The notes under the pieces were generated by a model. That model did no database searches. It was not told the DNA's origin and saw only the letters and a list, made by a program, of their open reading frames with translations. Of a DNA stretch of 64,000 nucleotides, positions 57,472 to 64,000 are shown piece after piece. Numbering within the stretch: position 1 is the stretch's first letter; every line of letters starts with the position of its first letter. The translations under genes and the position numbers were made by a program. The stretch is from positions 1-64,000 of the forward strand of contig NZ_JARXIC010000016.1 in NCBI RefSeq assembly GCF_031127905.1, given 5' to 3'. The DNA is from Thalassobacterium sedimentorum. GTDB taxonomy: Bacteria; Verrucomicrobiota; Verrucomicrobiia; Opitutales; Coraliomargaritaceae.

Positions 57472-58617
57472 ATGGCTACACTCAACTCGAAGGCGACCAC
57501 CAGCAACAAAAAGAAAAGAAGCTTTGCCGAAGGGCAACGACTCGCCAAACAAAAGTCCTATGAAAAGCAGGCCAAGAGGAAGAAGGTAAAACTGGTCGAA
57601 CTCACTATATTCACCCAGCAACTGGCAGCCATGCTTGAGGCTGGCCTGCCCTTGGTCGGCGCACTGGAAGCCCTCGAAGAGCAAACTGAAAACCCTGTAT
57701 TTCAGATCATCATCCGTAACGTCAAAAACGACGTCTCCGCCGGCCGCTCATTTTCGGAGGCCTGTGCCGTCTATCCCAGAGCCTTCCCCAACCTATTTGT
57801 CTCCATGGTAGAGGCCGGTGAAGCCAGCGGCAGCTTAGCAGAAATCCTCGAAAAGACCTCCACCTATTTTGAAGAAACCGTCAAATTGATCAAACAGGTC
57901 AAGGGTGCACTGGTCTATCCACTCGTAGTCATCGGTCTGGCCGTCGTGCTAGTGAATGTGCTATTGGTCTTCGTCATCCCGGTTTTTGCCGAAATGTTCA
58001 ACGACTTTGGAGCCGAACTTCCCAAACCGACACAATTTCTAATCGGACTCAGCGACTTCCTGAAATCATATATCCTGTTACTCATCCTCGGCATCGCCGG
58101 CATTATCTGGCTGGTCAAACGTTTCGTATCCACCCCTAGAGGTAAGCGTGTCAAAGACAATCTAATCATTAAACTGCCCGTAATCGGTGAACTCACGCGC
58201 AAAGTGAACCTTTCCCGCTTCTGCCGCACCTACGCCATCTTGATGCGCTCAGGTGTCCCCATTCTCAAGACGCTTGAAATCGTCGCCACCGCATCCGGCA
58301 ACACCTTCGTTGAAAATGCCTGCAAGCAAATCTCCAAGCACATCAGCGAAGGCGGGCAAGTTTCAGACGTCATTGCCTCCGACCCCTATTTCCCGCCCAT
58401 GATTAAACACATGAGTCGCGCTGGCGAACAAACAGGCAATGTCGACGGCATGCTAGTCAAAGTCGCTGATTTCTATGATGCCGAAGTCGACACACTGGTA
58501 AAAGCCCTAACATCATTGATGGAGCCATTACTGATCACCTTCCTGGGTGTTGTCATCGGCGGCATCGTGATGGCCATGTTCTTGCCAATCTTCCAACTAT
58601 CCAACGTGGTCGGTTAA
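57472..58617 (+). CDS. Type IV pilus / type II secretion inner-membrane protein (PilC/GspF)
   Basis: A 381-residue platform protein. A basic Lys/Ser-rich N-terminal segment (about 1-40, KKKRSFAEGQRLAKQKSYEKQAKRKK) is followed by the first T2SF domain (about 45-165: ELTIFTQQLAAMLEAGLPLVGALEAL, NLFVSMVEAGEASGSL), membrane helices at about 140-175 and 195-220, and a second T2SF domain (about 245-370: RFCRTYAILMRSGVPILKTL, MIKHMSRAGEQTGNVDGML). It anchors the pilus or pseudopilus machine and is the expected partner of the PilB-type ATPase at 18160. It stands alone here, unlinked to any other pilus gene. Confidence 0.93.
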   Translation: MATLNSKATTSNKKKRSFAEGQRLAKQKSYEKQAKRKKVKLVELTIFTQQLAAMLEAGLPLVGALEALEEQTENPVFQIIIRNVKNDVSAGRSFSEACAVYPRAFPNLFVSMVEAGEASGSLAEILEKTSTYFEETVKLIKQVKGALVYPLVVIGLAVVLVNVLLVFVIPVFAEMFNDFGAELPKPTQFLIGLSDFLKSYILLLILGIAGIIWLVKRFVSTPRGKRVKDNLIIKLPVIGELTRKVNLSRFCRTYAILMRSGVPILKTLEIVATASGNTFVENACKQISKHISEGGQVSDVIASDPYFPPMIKHMSRAGEQTGNVDGMLVKVADFYDAEVDTLVKALTSLMEPLLITFLGVVIGGIVMAMFLPIFQLSNVVG

Positions 58618-58678
58618 GGCACACACACACATCGCAGTTAGCAAGGCCTCAGGCTTCCATCAAGTACGTCGAGGACCG

Positions 58679-59623
58679 CTACCGGAAGGCACATAAGCGC
58701 CCCTGCCACGTATTCTCGCGTTCCAACAAGCGCTCGAATTGCTGCAACAATTGATCATTGCGTAAATTCCAGCGAATAGGAGTCACATCCAGCTCGGGTG
58801 GCGCTTCAGCAAAGAAGCGCTCAATCACAATGCGCGGATCCAAGCGCTCAATAAAGCGACACATTAATTCTAAATACGCCTGCAACTGGTAAAAATGAAA
58901 ATCCTCAGGGTGGCGTTCGTAATCAGTCACCATCGCGGTGCCCCGGATCAACTGCAATTGATGAAACTTAATCGTATTCAGCGGCAAGCGCGACAGCATT
59001 TGCGCCTGCGCCAACAGCATGTCCTGCGACTCCCCAGGCAGACCAAAAATTAAATGAGTCCCCACATGTATCCCTCGCGCCGCGGCCAGGTGAATAGCAT
59101 CCACCGCCTGTGCGTATGAGTGCCCGCGATTGATGCGCTTCAAAGTGGCATCATAGCAAGACTCGATGCCAATTTCTAAAACAACATACTTGGTCTCAGC
59201 CAGCTGACGAAAATAATCCAACTTCTCTAGATCCAAACAATCCGGACGCGTGCCAATGACCAAACCAATCACCCCCGGCACCGCCAAGGCCTCCTCATAA
59301 ATCCGCTTCAACTGCGCGAGCGGCGCATGCGTATTGCTATAAGCTTGGAAGTAAGCCAAATAACGTCCTGGATCATGATAGCGTTTACGATGAAACCGCA
59401 TGCCCACCCCAATCTGCTCCCTCACACTCACCTCTGGACGACAGTATGACGGATTAAAGGCCTCATTATCACAAAAGGTGCAACCACCATACGCAACCGT
59501 GCCATCTCGATTCGGACAATCAAAACCTGCATCGATTGAGACCTTCTGCACCCGTTGGCCAAAGGTCTGCTTAAAATACTGCGGATACGCATTAAATCGC
59601 CGCTCATGCTGCCAAGGATACAT
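58679..59623 (-). CDS. Radical SAM protein, TIGR01212/YhcC family
   Basis: A 314-residue radical S-adenosylmethionine enzyme. The 4Fe-4S cluster Cys triad lies in [16 protein letters not shown] (around residues 36-51, spacing 12 then 2 as in this family, different from the usual CxxxCxxC). Other blocks are [31 protein letters not shown] and [20 protein letters not shown]. The family (YhcC/YtqA) has no agreed function; roles in RNA or redox metabolism have been suggested. The ATG at 59623 is preferred to the GTG at 59626. Confidence 0.9.
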   Translation of the reverse strand: MYPWQHERRFNAYPQYFKQTFGQRVQKVSIDAGFDCPNRDGTVAYGGCTFCDNEAFNPSYCRPEVSVREQIGVGMRFHRKRYHDPGRYLAYFQAYSNTHAPLAQLKRIYEEALAVPGVIGLVIGTRPDCLDLEKLDYFRQLAETKYVVLEIGIESCYDATLKRINRGHSYAQAVDAIHLAAARGIHVGTHLIFGLPGESQDMLLAQAQMLSRLPLNTIKFHQLQLIRGTAMVTDYERHPEDFHFYQLQAYLELMCRFIERLDPRIVIERFFAEAPPELDVTPIRWNLRNDQLLQQFERLLERENTWQGRLCAFR

Positions 59624-59817
59624 CACTCAAATCAGCAACGAGCGAGTCACCATCGCAAGCAATTTTCTTTCGCTGCGCTCAAGCATACGCACTGCTTACA
59701 CCCACGATAATTCACAATTCGGATGTAGCTAGCGCCTAGAAATACTTAGCTGCAAATGCTCGGCCAGATCCGGACTTCAAGTAACCAGGGACGACATTTT
59801 GATGTCGTGCGGAACAT

Positions 59818-59897
59818 CCCACTTCGCGGGTTCTTCACCCCAAAACTCGCTACGCTCGCAAATGGCACTCCTTCGGAGTGGTGGGCCCGGTGGGGTT
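59818..59897. repeat. 80-bp direct repeat, copy 1 (second copy 59963-60042)
   Basis: Copies at 59818-59897 and 59963-60042 are offset by 145 bp and identical except one base (GCTCGCAAATGG versus GCTCGTAAATGG). Copy 2 includes the last 16 nt of the tRNA at 60024, its CCA and the 3' hairpin CACTCC/GGAGTG, so copy 1 is a partial tRNA duplicate. The 65-bp spacer contains a perfect hairpin CAGCGC-AA-GCGCTG at 59923-59936. The second copy lies mostly in the tRNA 3' flank. Confidence 0.9.
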
Positions 59898-59962
59898 GGT
59901 GCTTTAGGCATCGCTACGCGACCAGCGCAAGCGCTGCCCCATCTCCGCTTCGCTCCGTCAAA

Positions 59963-60099
<137 letters not shown>

Positions 60100-60101
60100 T
60101 A

Positions 60102-60494
60102 AATGATTGAGTGTCGCAAAAAATCAACTCTGCCAACACACAGCAAGCCTTGATTCTCAAAAATCACCACCTGCTACGACAAATACAAATTAAAGCAATC
60201 GTCTCATCATAGGCTCGCTGTGACAGATTTAAAATCATTCGAACGTGATACTTAGCCCATAATATGTAGCTAGAGCGTTCAACAGTTCAGGCAAACGGAT
60301 GCCTTTTATCCCTAATGAATTCAGATCTGCCGAATACTCGCGGAAACTTTACAACGCTCATCACACTCTATTACTGTAAAAAGCCTATAGATATCATTCT
60401 GATAGTATCAGGTAAGACTGACGACTTTAGTCGTTGTTTCAAACGCATGAATTCAGGCTCATACTTAAAGCTCTCGAAAAGCCCTGCCCCGCAA
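60102..60494. other. Intergenic region, no gene seen
   Basis: The stretch after the tRNA 5' end up to the small membrane-protein gene shows no convincing gene. A 63-codon frame at 60315-60506 overlaps that gene's end, has a poor composition and no RBS, and is rejected. No clear terminator, repeat or promoter was found. Confidence 0.5.
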
Positions 60495-60887
60495 CTACCA
60501 ACCTAAAATAAATACTGCCGTCCATAAAAGCGTGCGCGGCCAATTGGTCCAGATCAGCCGCCGGCGCTTGATTTGCGTCGGATCACCTTGATCGATCTGG
60601 CGGTGTAGCGGCACGGATACAAAAAAGGACAGCCCCCAGCATGTCATGACCAGCATCAAGACCAGCCAGCTCAAGACGGTGCCGAACGCCCACACCGCCC
60701 AAGCGGCACAAATGAGTTGCAAGATCATCAACGGAGCGATGATCCAGGTGAAACGAAAGACATAAGTCTTATGCCAATCGATCATCGACGCCCCCTCCAT
60801 GTGCAAGAAGCTCGGATAAATGATGCACTGCACCAGCCACAGTATCACACAAATGCCGAAATCGAGGAGTGTGTGGAGTTCGGACAT
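60495..60887 (-). CDS. Hypothetical four-helix membrane protein
   Basis: A 130-residue membrane protein with about four hydrophobic helices: residues 8-24 (FGICVILWLVQCIIYPSF), 46-63, 67-90 (TVLSWLVLMLVMTCWGLSFF) and the last 10-20 residues (TLLWTAVFILGW). A conserved-looking stretch FFVSVPLHRQIDQGDP plus RLIWTNWPRTLLW sits before the last helix and contains basic and acidic groups near the membrane surface. I cannot name the family. The end of the gene lies within 30 bp of the intergenic region at 60102, and its start is 31 bp from the inverted repeat at 60919. Confidence 0.7.
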   Translation of the reverse strand: MSELHTLLDFGICVILWLVQCIIYPSFLHMEGASMIDWHKTYVFRFTWIIAPLMILQLICAAWAVWAFGTVLSWLVLMLVMTCWGLSFFVSVPLHRQIDQGDPTQIKRRRLIWTNWPRTLLWTAVFILGW

Positions 60888-60918
60888 AAGAGCGAAATTG
60901 TGGATTGAATTCGAAACG

Positions 60919-61020
60919 AACGTAGCAGGGTTGGCTCTGCCGCCCTGCCCTGCCTCGTACGGAGCGAAGACGACGCGTCTAGACTCGGCGATCGGGCGGC
61001 GGAGCCAACCCGACTACGTT
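60919..61020. repeat. Large imperfect inverted repeat overlapping the end of asd
   Basis: Left arm 60919-60944 (AACGTAG, CA, GGGTTGGCTC, T, GCCGCC) and right arm 60995-61020 (GGCGGC, G, GAGCCAACCC, GA, CTACGTT) match over 26 bp with three mismatches, enclosing a 50-bp loop. The right arm includes two bases of the asd stop codon. The loop is GC-rich and may form smaller hairpins. This looks like a repeat element or a bidirectional transcript-end structure. Confidence 0.8.
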
Positions 61021-62038
61021 AGGCTGCTCCGAGCTTCCCCTTTTTGTGCAGGAGCTCGGCGATTTGAATGGCGTTGAGGGCAGCGCCCTTCCAGAGCTGG
61101 TCGCCAGTCACCCAAAGCGCGAGGCCGTTTTCGAATACCAGATCTTTGCGGATGCGGCCGACGCCACAAGGCACCACCTCGGAGTAGTTGAGCGGCATCG
61201 GATATTCGGCGTTCGCGGGATTGTCCACCAGCTCGGCGCCTTCGAAATTACGCACGGCTTCGCGCGCGGCTTCAACAGTAACGGGCTTTTCAAATTCAGC
61301 ACTGATCGAGATCGAGTGGGCACGGAAAACGGGCACACGCACACAGGTGCAAGTCACGCGGAGATCGTCGATCCCCATGATCTTGCGGCCCTCGTTGAGC
61401 ATCTTCATCTCTTCCTTGGTGTAGCCGTCGTCAAGAAATTTGTCGACGTGAGGAATGAGATTGAAGGCGATCTGATGCGGATACACTTCTTGCTTCATCT
61501 CACCCCCTTCAGCCCAAGCGTGGGCCTGTTGATCGAGTTCGATCAAGCCGCCGGCGCCACTGCCAGAAACGGCTTGATAAGTGGAGGCGATAAAAGACTT
61601 CAGGCCGAAGGCTTTGTGCAGCGGATAGAGCCCCATCAACGAGATCGCTGTCGAGCAATTCGGGTTGGCCAAAATGCCTTGGTGATTGTCGACCGAGTCG
61701 GGATTGATCTCGGGAATGACCAGTGGCACGTTCGGGTCCTGGCGGAAGGCGGAGCTGTTATCGACGACGATACAACCGCGCTTGACGGCCTCGGCAGCGA
61801 AGAGCTTGGACTGGTCGCCCCCGGCGCTAAAGATGCAGACGTCCAGCCCTGCGAAGCTCTCTGGAGTCGCTTCTTGAATCGTCCAGGATTTGTCGCCAAA
61901 CGATTGTGTCTTGCCCGCGGAGCGTGCCGATGCGAGCAAACGAAGTTCCGCGATGGGGAACTCACGCTCGTGAAGGAGACGAATGATTTCTTGACCGACT
62001 GCACCAGTCGCTCCGAGGATGCCTACGTTATATGCCAT
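61019..62038 (-). CDS. asd: Aspartate-semialdehyde dehydrogenase
   Basis: A 339-residue NADPH enzyme that makes aspartate semialdehyde for lysine, threonine, methionine and diaminopimelate. The N-terminal NADP motif is GILGATGAVGQEI, the catalytic Cys is in NPNCSTA, then GSGAGGLIELDQQAHAW and the catalytic His region RVPVFRAHSISI, with the C-terminal VVPCGVGRIRKDLVFENGLALWVTGDQLWKGAALNAIQIAE. The frame is open to 62098, but MAYNVGI at 62038 is the family start. Its 5' end overlaps the divergent L,D-transpeptidase frame by 7 bp, and its 3' end overlaps the inverted repeat at 60919. Confidence 0.96.
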   Translation of the reverse strand: MAYNVGILGATGAVGQEIIRLLHEREFPIAELRLLASARSAGKTQSFGDKSWTIQEATPESFAGLDVCIFSAGGDQSKLFAAEAVKRGCIVVDNSSAFRQDPNVPLVIPEINPDSVDNHQGILANPNCSTAISLMGLYPLHKAFGLKSFIASTYQAVSGSGAGGLIELDQQAHAWAEGGEMKQEVYPHQIAFNLIPHVDKFLDDGYTKEEMKMLNEGRKIMGIDDLRVTCTCVRVPVFRAHSISISAEFEKPVTVEAAREAVRNFEGAELVDNPANAEYPMPLNYSEVVPCGVGRIRKDLVFENGLALWVTGDQLWKGAALNAIQIAELLHKKGKLGAA

Positions 62039-62577
62039 TTGATTTAATAGAGGAAAGCGCGCGTGTAAAACAAAGCTGTGAGGCCTTGTCAATAACACCT
62101 ACAGATCGCTGCTTGCTGGTTTCAATTGCCGACCAAACAATGGTCGTTCTGGAAAATAGCAAGCTAGTGAAAGAATATACAGTCTCAACCTCAAAAAATC
62201 CGCCCTCTTGTGTGGCAGATTCTTTTGGCACTCCCTCGGGACTCCACACCATCGCCGACAAGATTGGAGCCGATGCGCCGGAAGGCATGGTCTTTAAGGG
62301 ACGGGTAGCGACGGGAGAACTTTACACCGAGGTCTCCGAGGAAGATGCCGCGCGCAGCCTGATCACCAGTCGTATCCTACGCATGCGCGGTCTGGAGCCG
62401 GGCAAAAACAGCGGCCCCGGCTGCGACACCTACGATCGCTACGTGTATATTCACGGCACCAACAAAGAAGAACTGATCGGACAACCCGCCAGCGCGGGCT
62501 GCGTGCAGCTGCGCAATCGCGAAATGATCGAGCTCTTTGAGCGAGTCGAGGCAGGCGATCTCGTTTGGATACGCTAA
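62032..62577 (+). CDS. L,D-transpeptidase (YkuD domain)
   Basis: A 181-residue enzyme of the YkuD family that makes 3-3 crosslinks in peptidoglycan or attaches proteins to it. The fold begins with LLVSIADQTMVVLENSKLVKEYTVSTS (N-terminal strands), and the catalytic motif is IHGTNKEELIGQPASAGCVQLRN: the His near residue 142 and Cys near 162. In this motif the Arg that usually follows CV/CI is Gln. No signal peptide is evident; the ATG at 62032 overlaps the asd start region, so a GTG at 62065 or a TTG at 62086 may be the true start. It is followed by a Cys-cluster gene with TAATG overlap. Confidence 0.82.
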   Translation: MPFDLIEESARVKQSCEALSITPTDRCLLVSIADQTMVVLENSKLVKEYTVSTSKNPPSCVADSFGTPSGLHTIADKIGADAPEGMVFKGRVATGELYTEVSEEDAARSLITSRILRMRGLEPGKNSGPGCDTYDRYVYIHGTNKEELIGQPASAGCVQLRNREMIELFERVEAGDLVWIR

Positions 62578-62897
62578 TGCCGCGCCTGGAATACGACTGT
62601 GAAAACTGCGGCGCCTGCTGCCGCTGCTTTCCGATTTTTGCCAGCGAGACCGATGCCGAGCGCGAACCCGCGATCCGGCGTGAGACTCGACAACTGGAGT
62701 CCCACCTGGCCACCCAGGACAAAGCTTACCAAATGCACCCGCTCCCCTTTTTGGAGAGCTGTGCGTTTTTAAAAGAAGACCAGCTGTGCCGCATATACGC
62801 CACCCGCCCGGCAGTCTGTAGGCGGTTTGAAGCCGGCAGTGCTCAATGCATCGAGGCACGGGAGCGGATGGGAATCGGACGCCAAGACGGATCTTAG
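62577..62897 (+). CDS. YkgJ-type cysteine-cluster protein
   Basis: A 106-residue protein of the YkgJ/zinc-or-Fe-S Cys-cluster family. The Cys signature is CENCGACCRCFP near residues 8-19, followed by a second group CAFLKEDQLCRIYATRPAVCRRFEAGSAQC. This family likely coordinates zinc or an Fe-S cluster; its function is not established. The ATG shares bases with the L,D-transpeptidase stop (TAATG), suggesting translational coupling, though a functional link is unclear. A TTG at 62565 would add four residues. Confidence 0.85.
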   Translation: MPRLEYDCENCGACCRCFPIFASETDAEREPAIRRETRQLESHLATQDKAYQMHPLPFLESCAFLKEDQLCRIYATRPAVCRRFEAGSAQCIEARERMGIGRQDGS

Positions 62898-62921
62898 CCA
62901 GTGAGCATTGCCCTCCACGAA

Positions 62922-64000
62922 TCAACTCGCTGTCTTTTTACGGCGGCTGCTCATCAAGCGGCGGTAGCTCAAAGCGAAGCCGGAATAAACAAGGATCAGC
63001 CCGGCGAAACAGCCAAGAAAGGCGATAATTTTACCTGGCAACAGCCCGGCCTCGCCGGTGTGAATGTAGCGCAAGGAACTGTGTAATTTCTCACGAAGGC
63101 TGAGATCTGAGGGCTGACGCTGAGCCGTGATCACCCCCGAATGCAGATCGACCAAGAGCTCGGAAGGGCGGTTATACGGAAACCATTGTCCCGCCTCTTG
63201 CACTAAAACCACAGCAGGATCGACGCTGGGACCACGTCGTCCGCCGCCCTGAGCCGCGCCGGGACCACTGCCGGCGACGATAGCACCGCCGGGACCACTG
63301 CCATCGCCTGCACCCTGGCCACCGGTTCCACCACCTGGCGCCAGTCCAGAGCCGCGGCCGGCTCCAGATCCAATACCGCGCCCCGCAGCGCGTCGTCCAC
63401 GGCTCGCGCTGCTGACAATCGGCATAGTGATTTCTTCCCAATCGGCACTCCATGCGCTAGCGACATCGAAACGGGCCTGCATGCTGAGCGGCGCACCACT
63501 CGTTGCCGCCGCGGCTCCCCTGGCCACCAGCTGCGTCCCCGGACGTGGCGCAGAAGGCCCCAAGAGCCCCCGAGCTCCCGCCTTGGCCCAATCATAATAG
63601 AAATACGCACCGGTCAAAATCATCAGAATGAGCGGAATCAGCGCCCAGAAACCAAAAACGTTGTGCCAATTAAAATCACGCGCCTTGCCTTTAGCGCCGC
63701 GCTTGAGCATCAGCACAGCACGAAAGGCCTTCCAACGCCACACGCGTGGGAACCACAGATACAGGCCACTCAAGCAAAGAAAGAGAAAGCCCAGGTTGGC
63801 GACATTGGTGATCATACGCCCGGTATCACGCGAGTCACCCTGCAAAACCAACCAACGGTGCAGTTCGAAATTAAAAAAGAAAAAATCGCGCAATCCCTGC
63901 GCTTCGCTTTGCCAAATCTCTCCCGTATAAGGATTGAGATAGCGAAAGTCGCGGCGTCCGATGTTCAAGCGCCAAGCAGTGCTCGGCTCGGAGGCAATCA
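62922..64000 (-). CDS. PepSY-associated membrane protein (N-terminus outside the window)
   Basis: At least 359 residues are visible; the frame stays open to the window edge, so the N-terminus is missing. Membrane helices lie at visible-frame positions about 55-75 (NVANLGFLFLCLSGLYLWFP), about 103-125 (WHNVFGFWALIPLILMILTGAYF) and near the end (IIAFLGCFAGLILVYSGFALSYRR). His residues in FELHRWL, FNWHN and YIHTGEAG match PepSY_TM proteins often tied to iron/siderophore or respiratory functions. An unusual Gly/Ala-rich insert (about 60 residues, encoded at about 63200-63420) lies in the periplasmic PepSY-like part. The last helix ends in a basic tail. Confidence 0.85.
   Translation of the reverse strand, partial: IASEPSTAWRLNIGRRDFRYLNPYTGEIWQSEAQGLRDFFFFNFELHRWLVLQGDSRDTGRMITNVANLGFLFLCLSGLYLWFPRVWRWKAFRAVLMLKRGAKGKARDFNWHNVFGFWALIPLILMILTGAYFYYDWAKAGARGLLGPSAPRPGTQLVARGAAAATSGAPLSMQARFDVASAWSADWEEITMPIVSSASRGRRAAGRGIGSGAGRGSGLAPGGGTGGQGAGDGSGPGGAIVAGSGPGAAQGGGRRGPSVDPAVVLVQEAGQWFPYNRPSELLVDLHSGVITAQRQPSDLSLREKLHSSLRYIHTGEAGLLPGKIIAFLGCFAGLILVYSGFALSYRRLMSSRRKKTAS

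Noticed and set aside
60315-60506. 63-codon frame after the tRNA region
   Set aside because: No RBS, poor composition, and it overlaps the end of the opposite membrane-protein gene.

Overview
The window looks like a chromosomal segment of a marine-type Verrucomicrobiota bacterium, most likely class Opitutae (Puniceicoccaceae/Coraliomargarita-like). This is inferred from three PEP-CTERM surface proteins ending in an LRRR-type tail, a sialate O-acetylesterase/Asp-box propeller/SSS symporter locus with a pseudopilin, weak Shine-Dalgarno sequences, and the gene families as a whole. No taxonomic marker such as 16S rRNA is present, so this is an inference. There is no phage, IS element or CRISPR array.

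Layout. 0.2-7.1 kb: PEP-CTERM protein, Xer recombinase, ArgA, an EntD-type phosphopantetheinyl transferase, a secreted nuclease with a DNA-binding HhH tail, PPK2, and ribosomal proteins L21-L27 with a good terminator. 7.3-18.1 kb: housekeeping genes (PriA, an MsbA-like ABC exporter, DEAD-box helicase, MgtE, PdxH, TrxB) and small unknowns. 18.2-23.1 kb: a type IV pilus/type II secretion ATPase (PilB/GspE) followed upstream by two paralogous receiver proteins with degenerate NtrC-type ATPase domains and a stand-alone MshEN-like protein. 23.3-31.7 kb: an HtrA protease, then an outer-membrane factor/MacA/MacB-type exporter with its own two-component system in one tight operon.

31.8-43.4 kb is visibly AT-richer and is the main accessory region. 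It holds a sialate O-acetylesterase, a variant nucleoside hydrolase, two paralogous secreted Asp-box propellers, a PfkB/ribokinase-type sugar kinase, an SSS symporter, an FAD-dependent oxidoreductase, a LacI regulator, a PEP-CTERM protein and a pseudopilin-like protein. It reads as an inducible catabolic locus for a decorated carbohydrate or nucleoside-like compound whose identity cannot be read from sequence. A 39-bp near-perfect palindrome sits directly before the pseudopilin gene.

43.9-58.6 kb returns to housekeeping: SufU, a YyaL-type thioredoxin-domain protein, MutL (with a degenerate endonuclease motif), an amidase-fold protein that has lost all three catalytic residues, a LOG-family protein, KdsD, YebC, a third PEP-CTERM protein, and the rpmH-rnpA-yidD-yidC cluster, then a PilC/GspF protein. 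58.7-64 kb holds a radical SAM protein, a tRNA with anticodon CAU whose 3' end is duplicated in an 80-bp direct repeat, a membrane protein, a large inverted repeat at the end of asd, asd, an L,D-transpeptidase, a YkgJ-type Cys-cluster protein, and a PepSY-TM protein cut by the window edge.

The most novel candidates are the pseudo-NtrC pair plus MshEN-like protein beside pilB, the pseudo-amidase beside mutL, the undefined propeller/hydrolase catabolic locus with its palindrome, and the two intergenic repeat structures around 59.8-61.0 kb.
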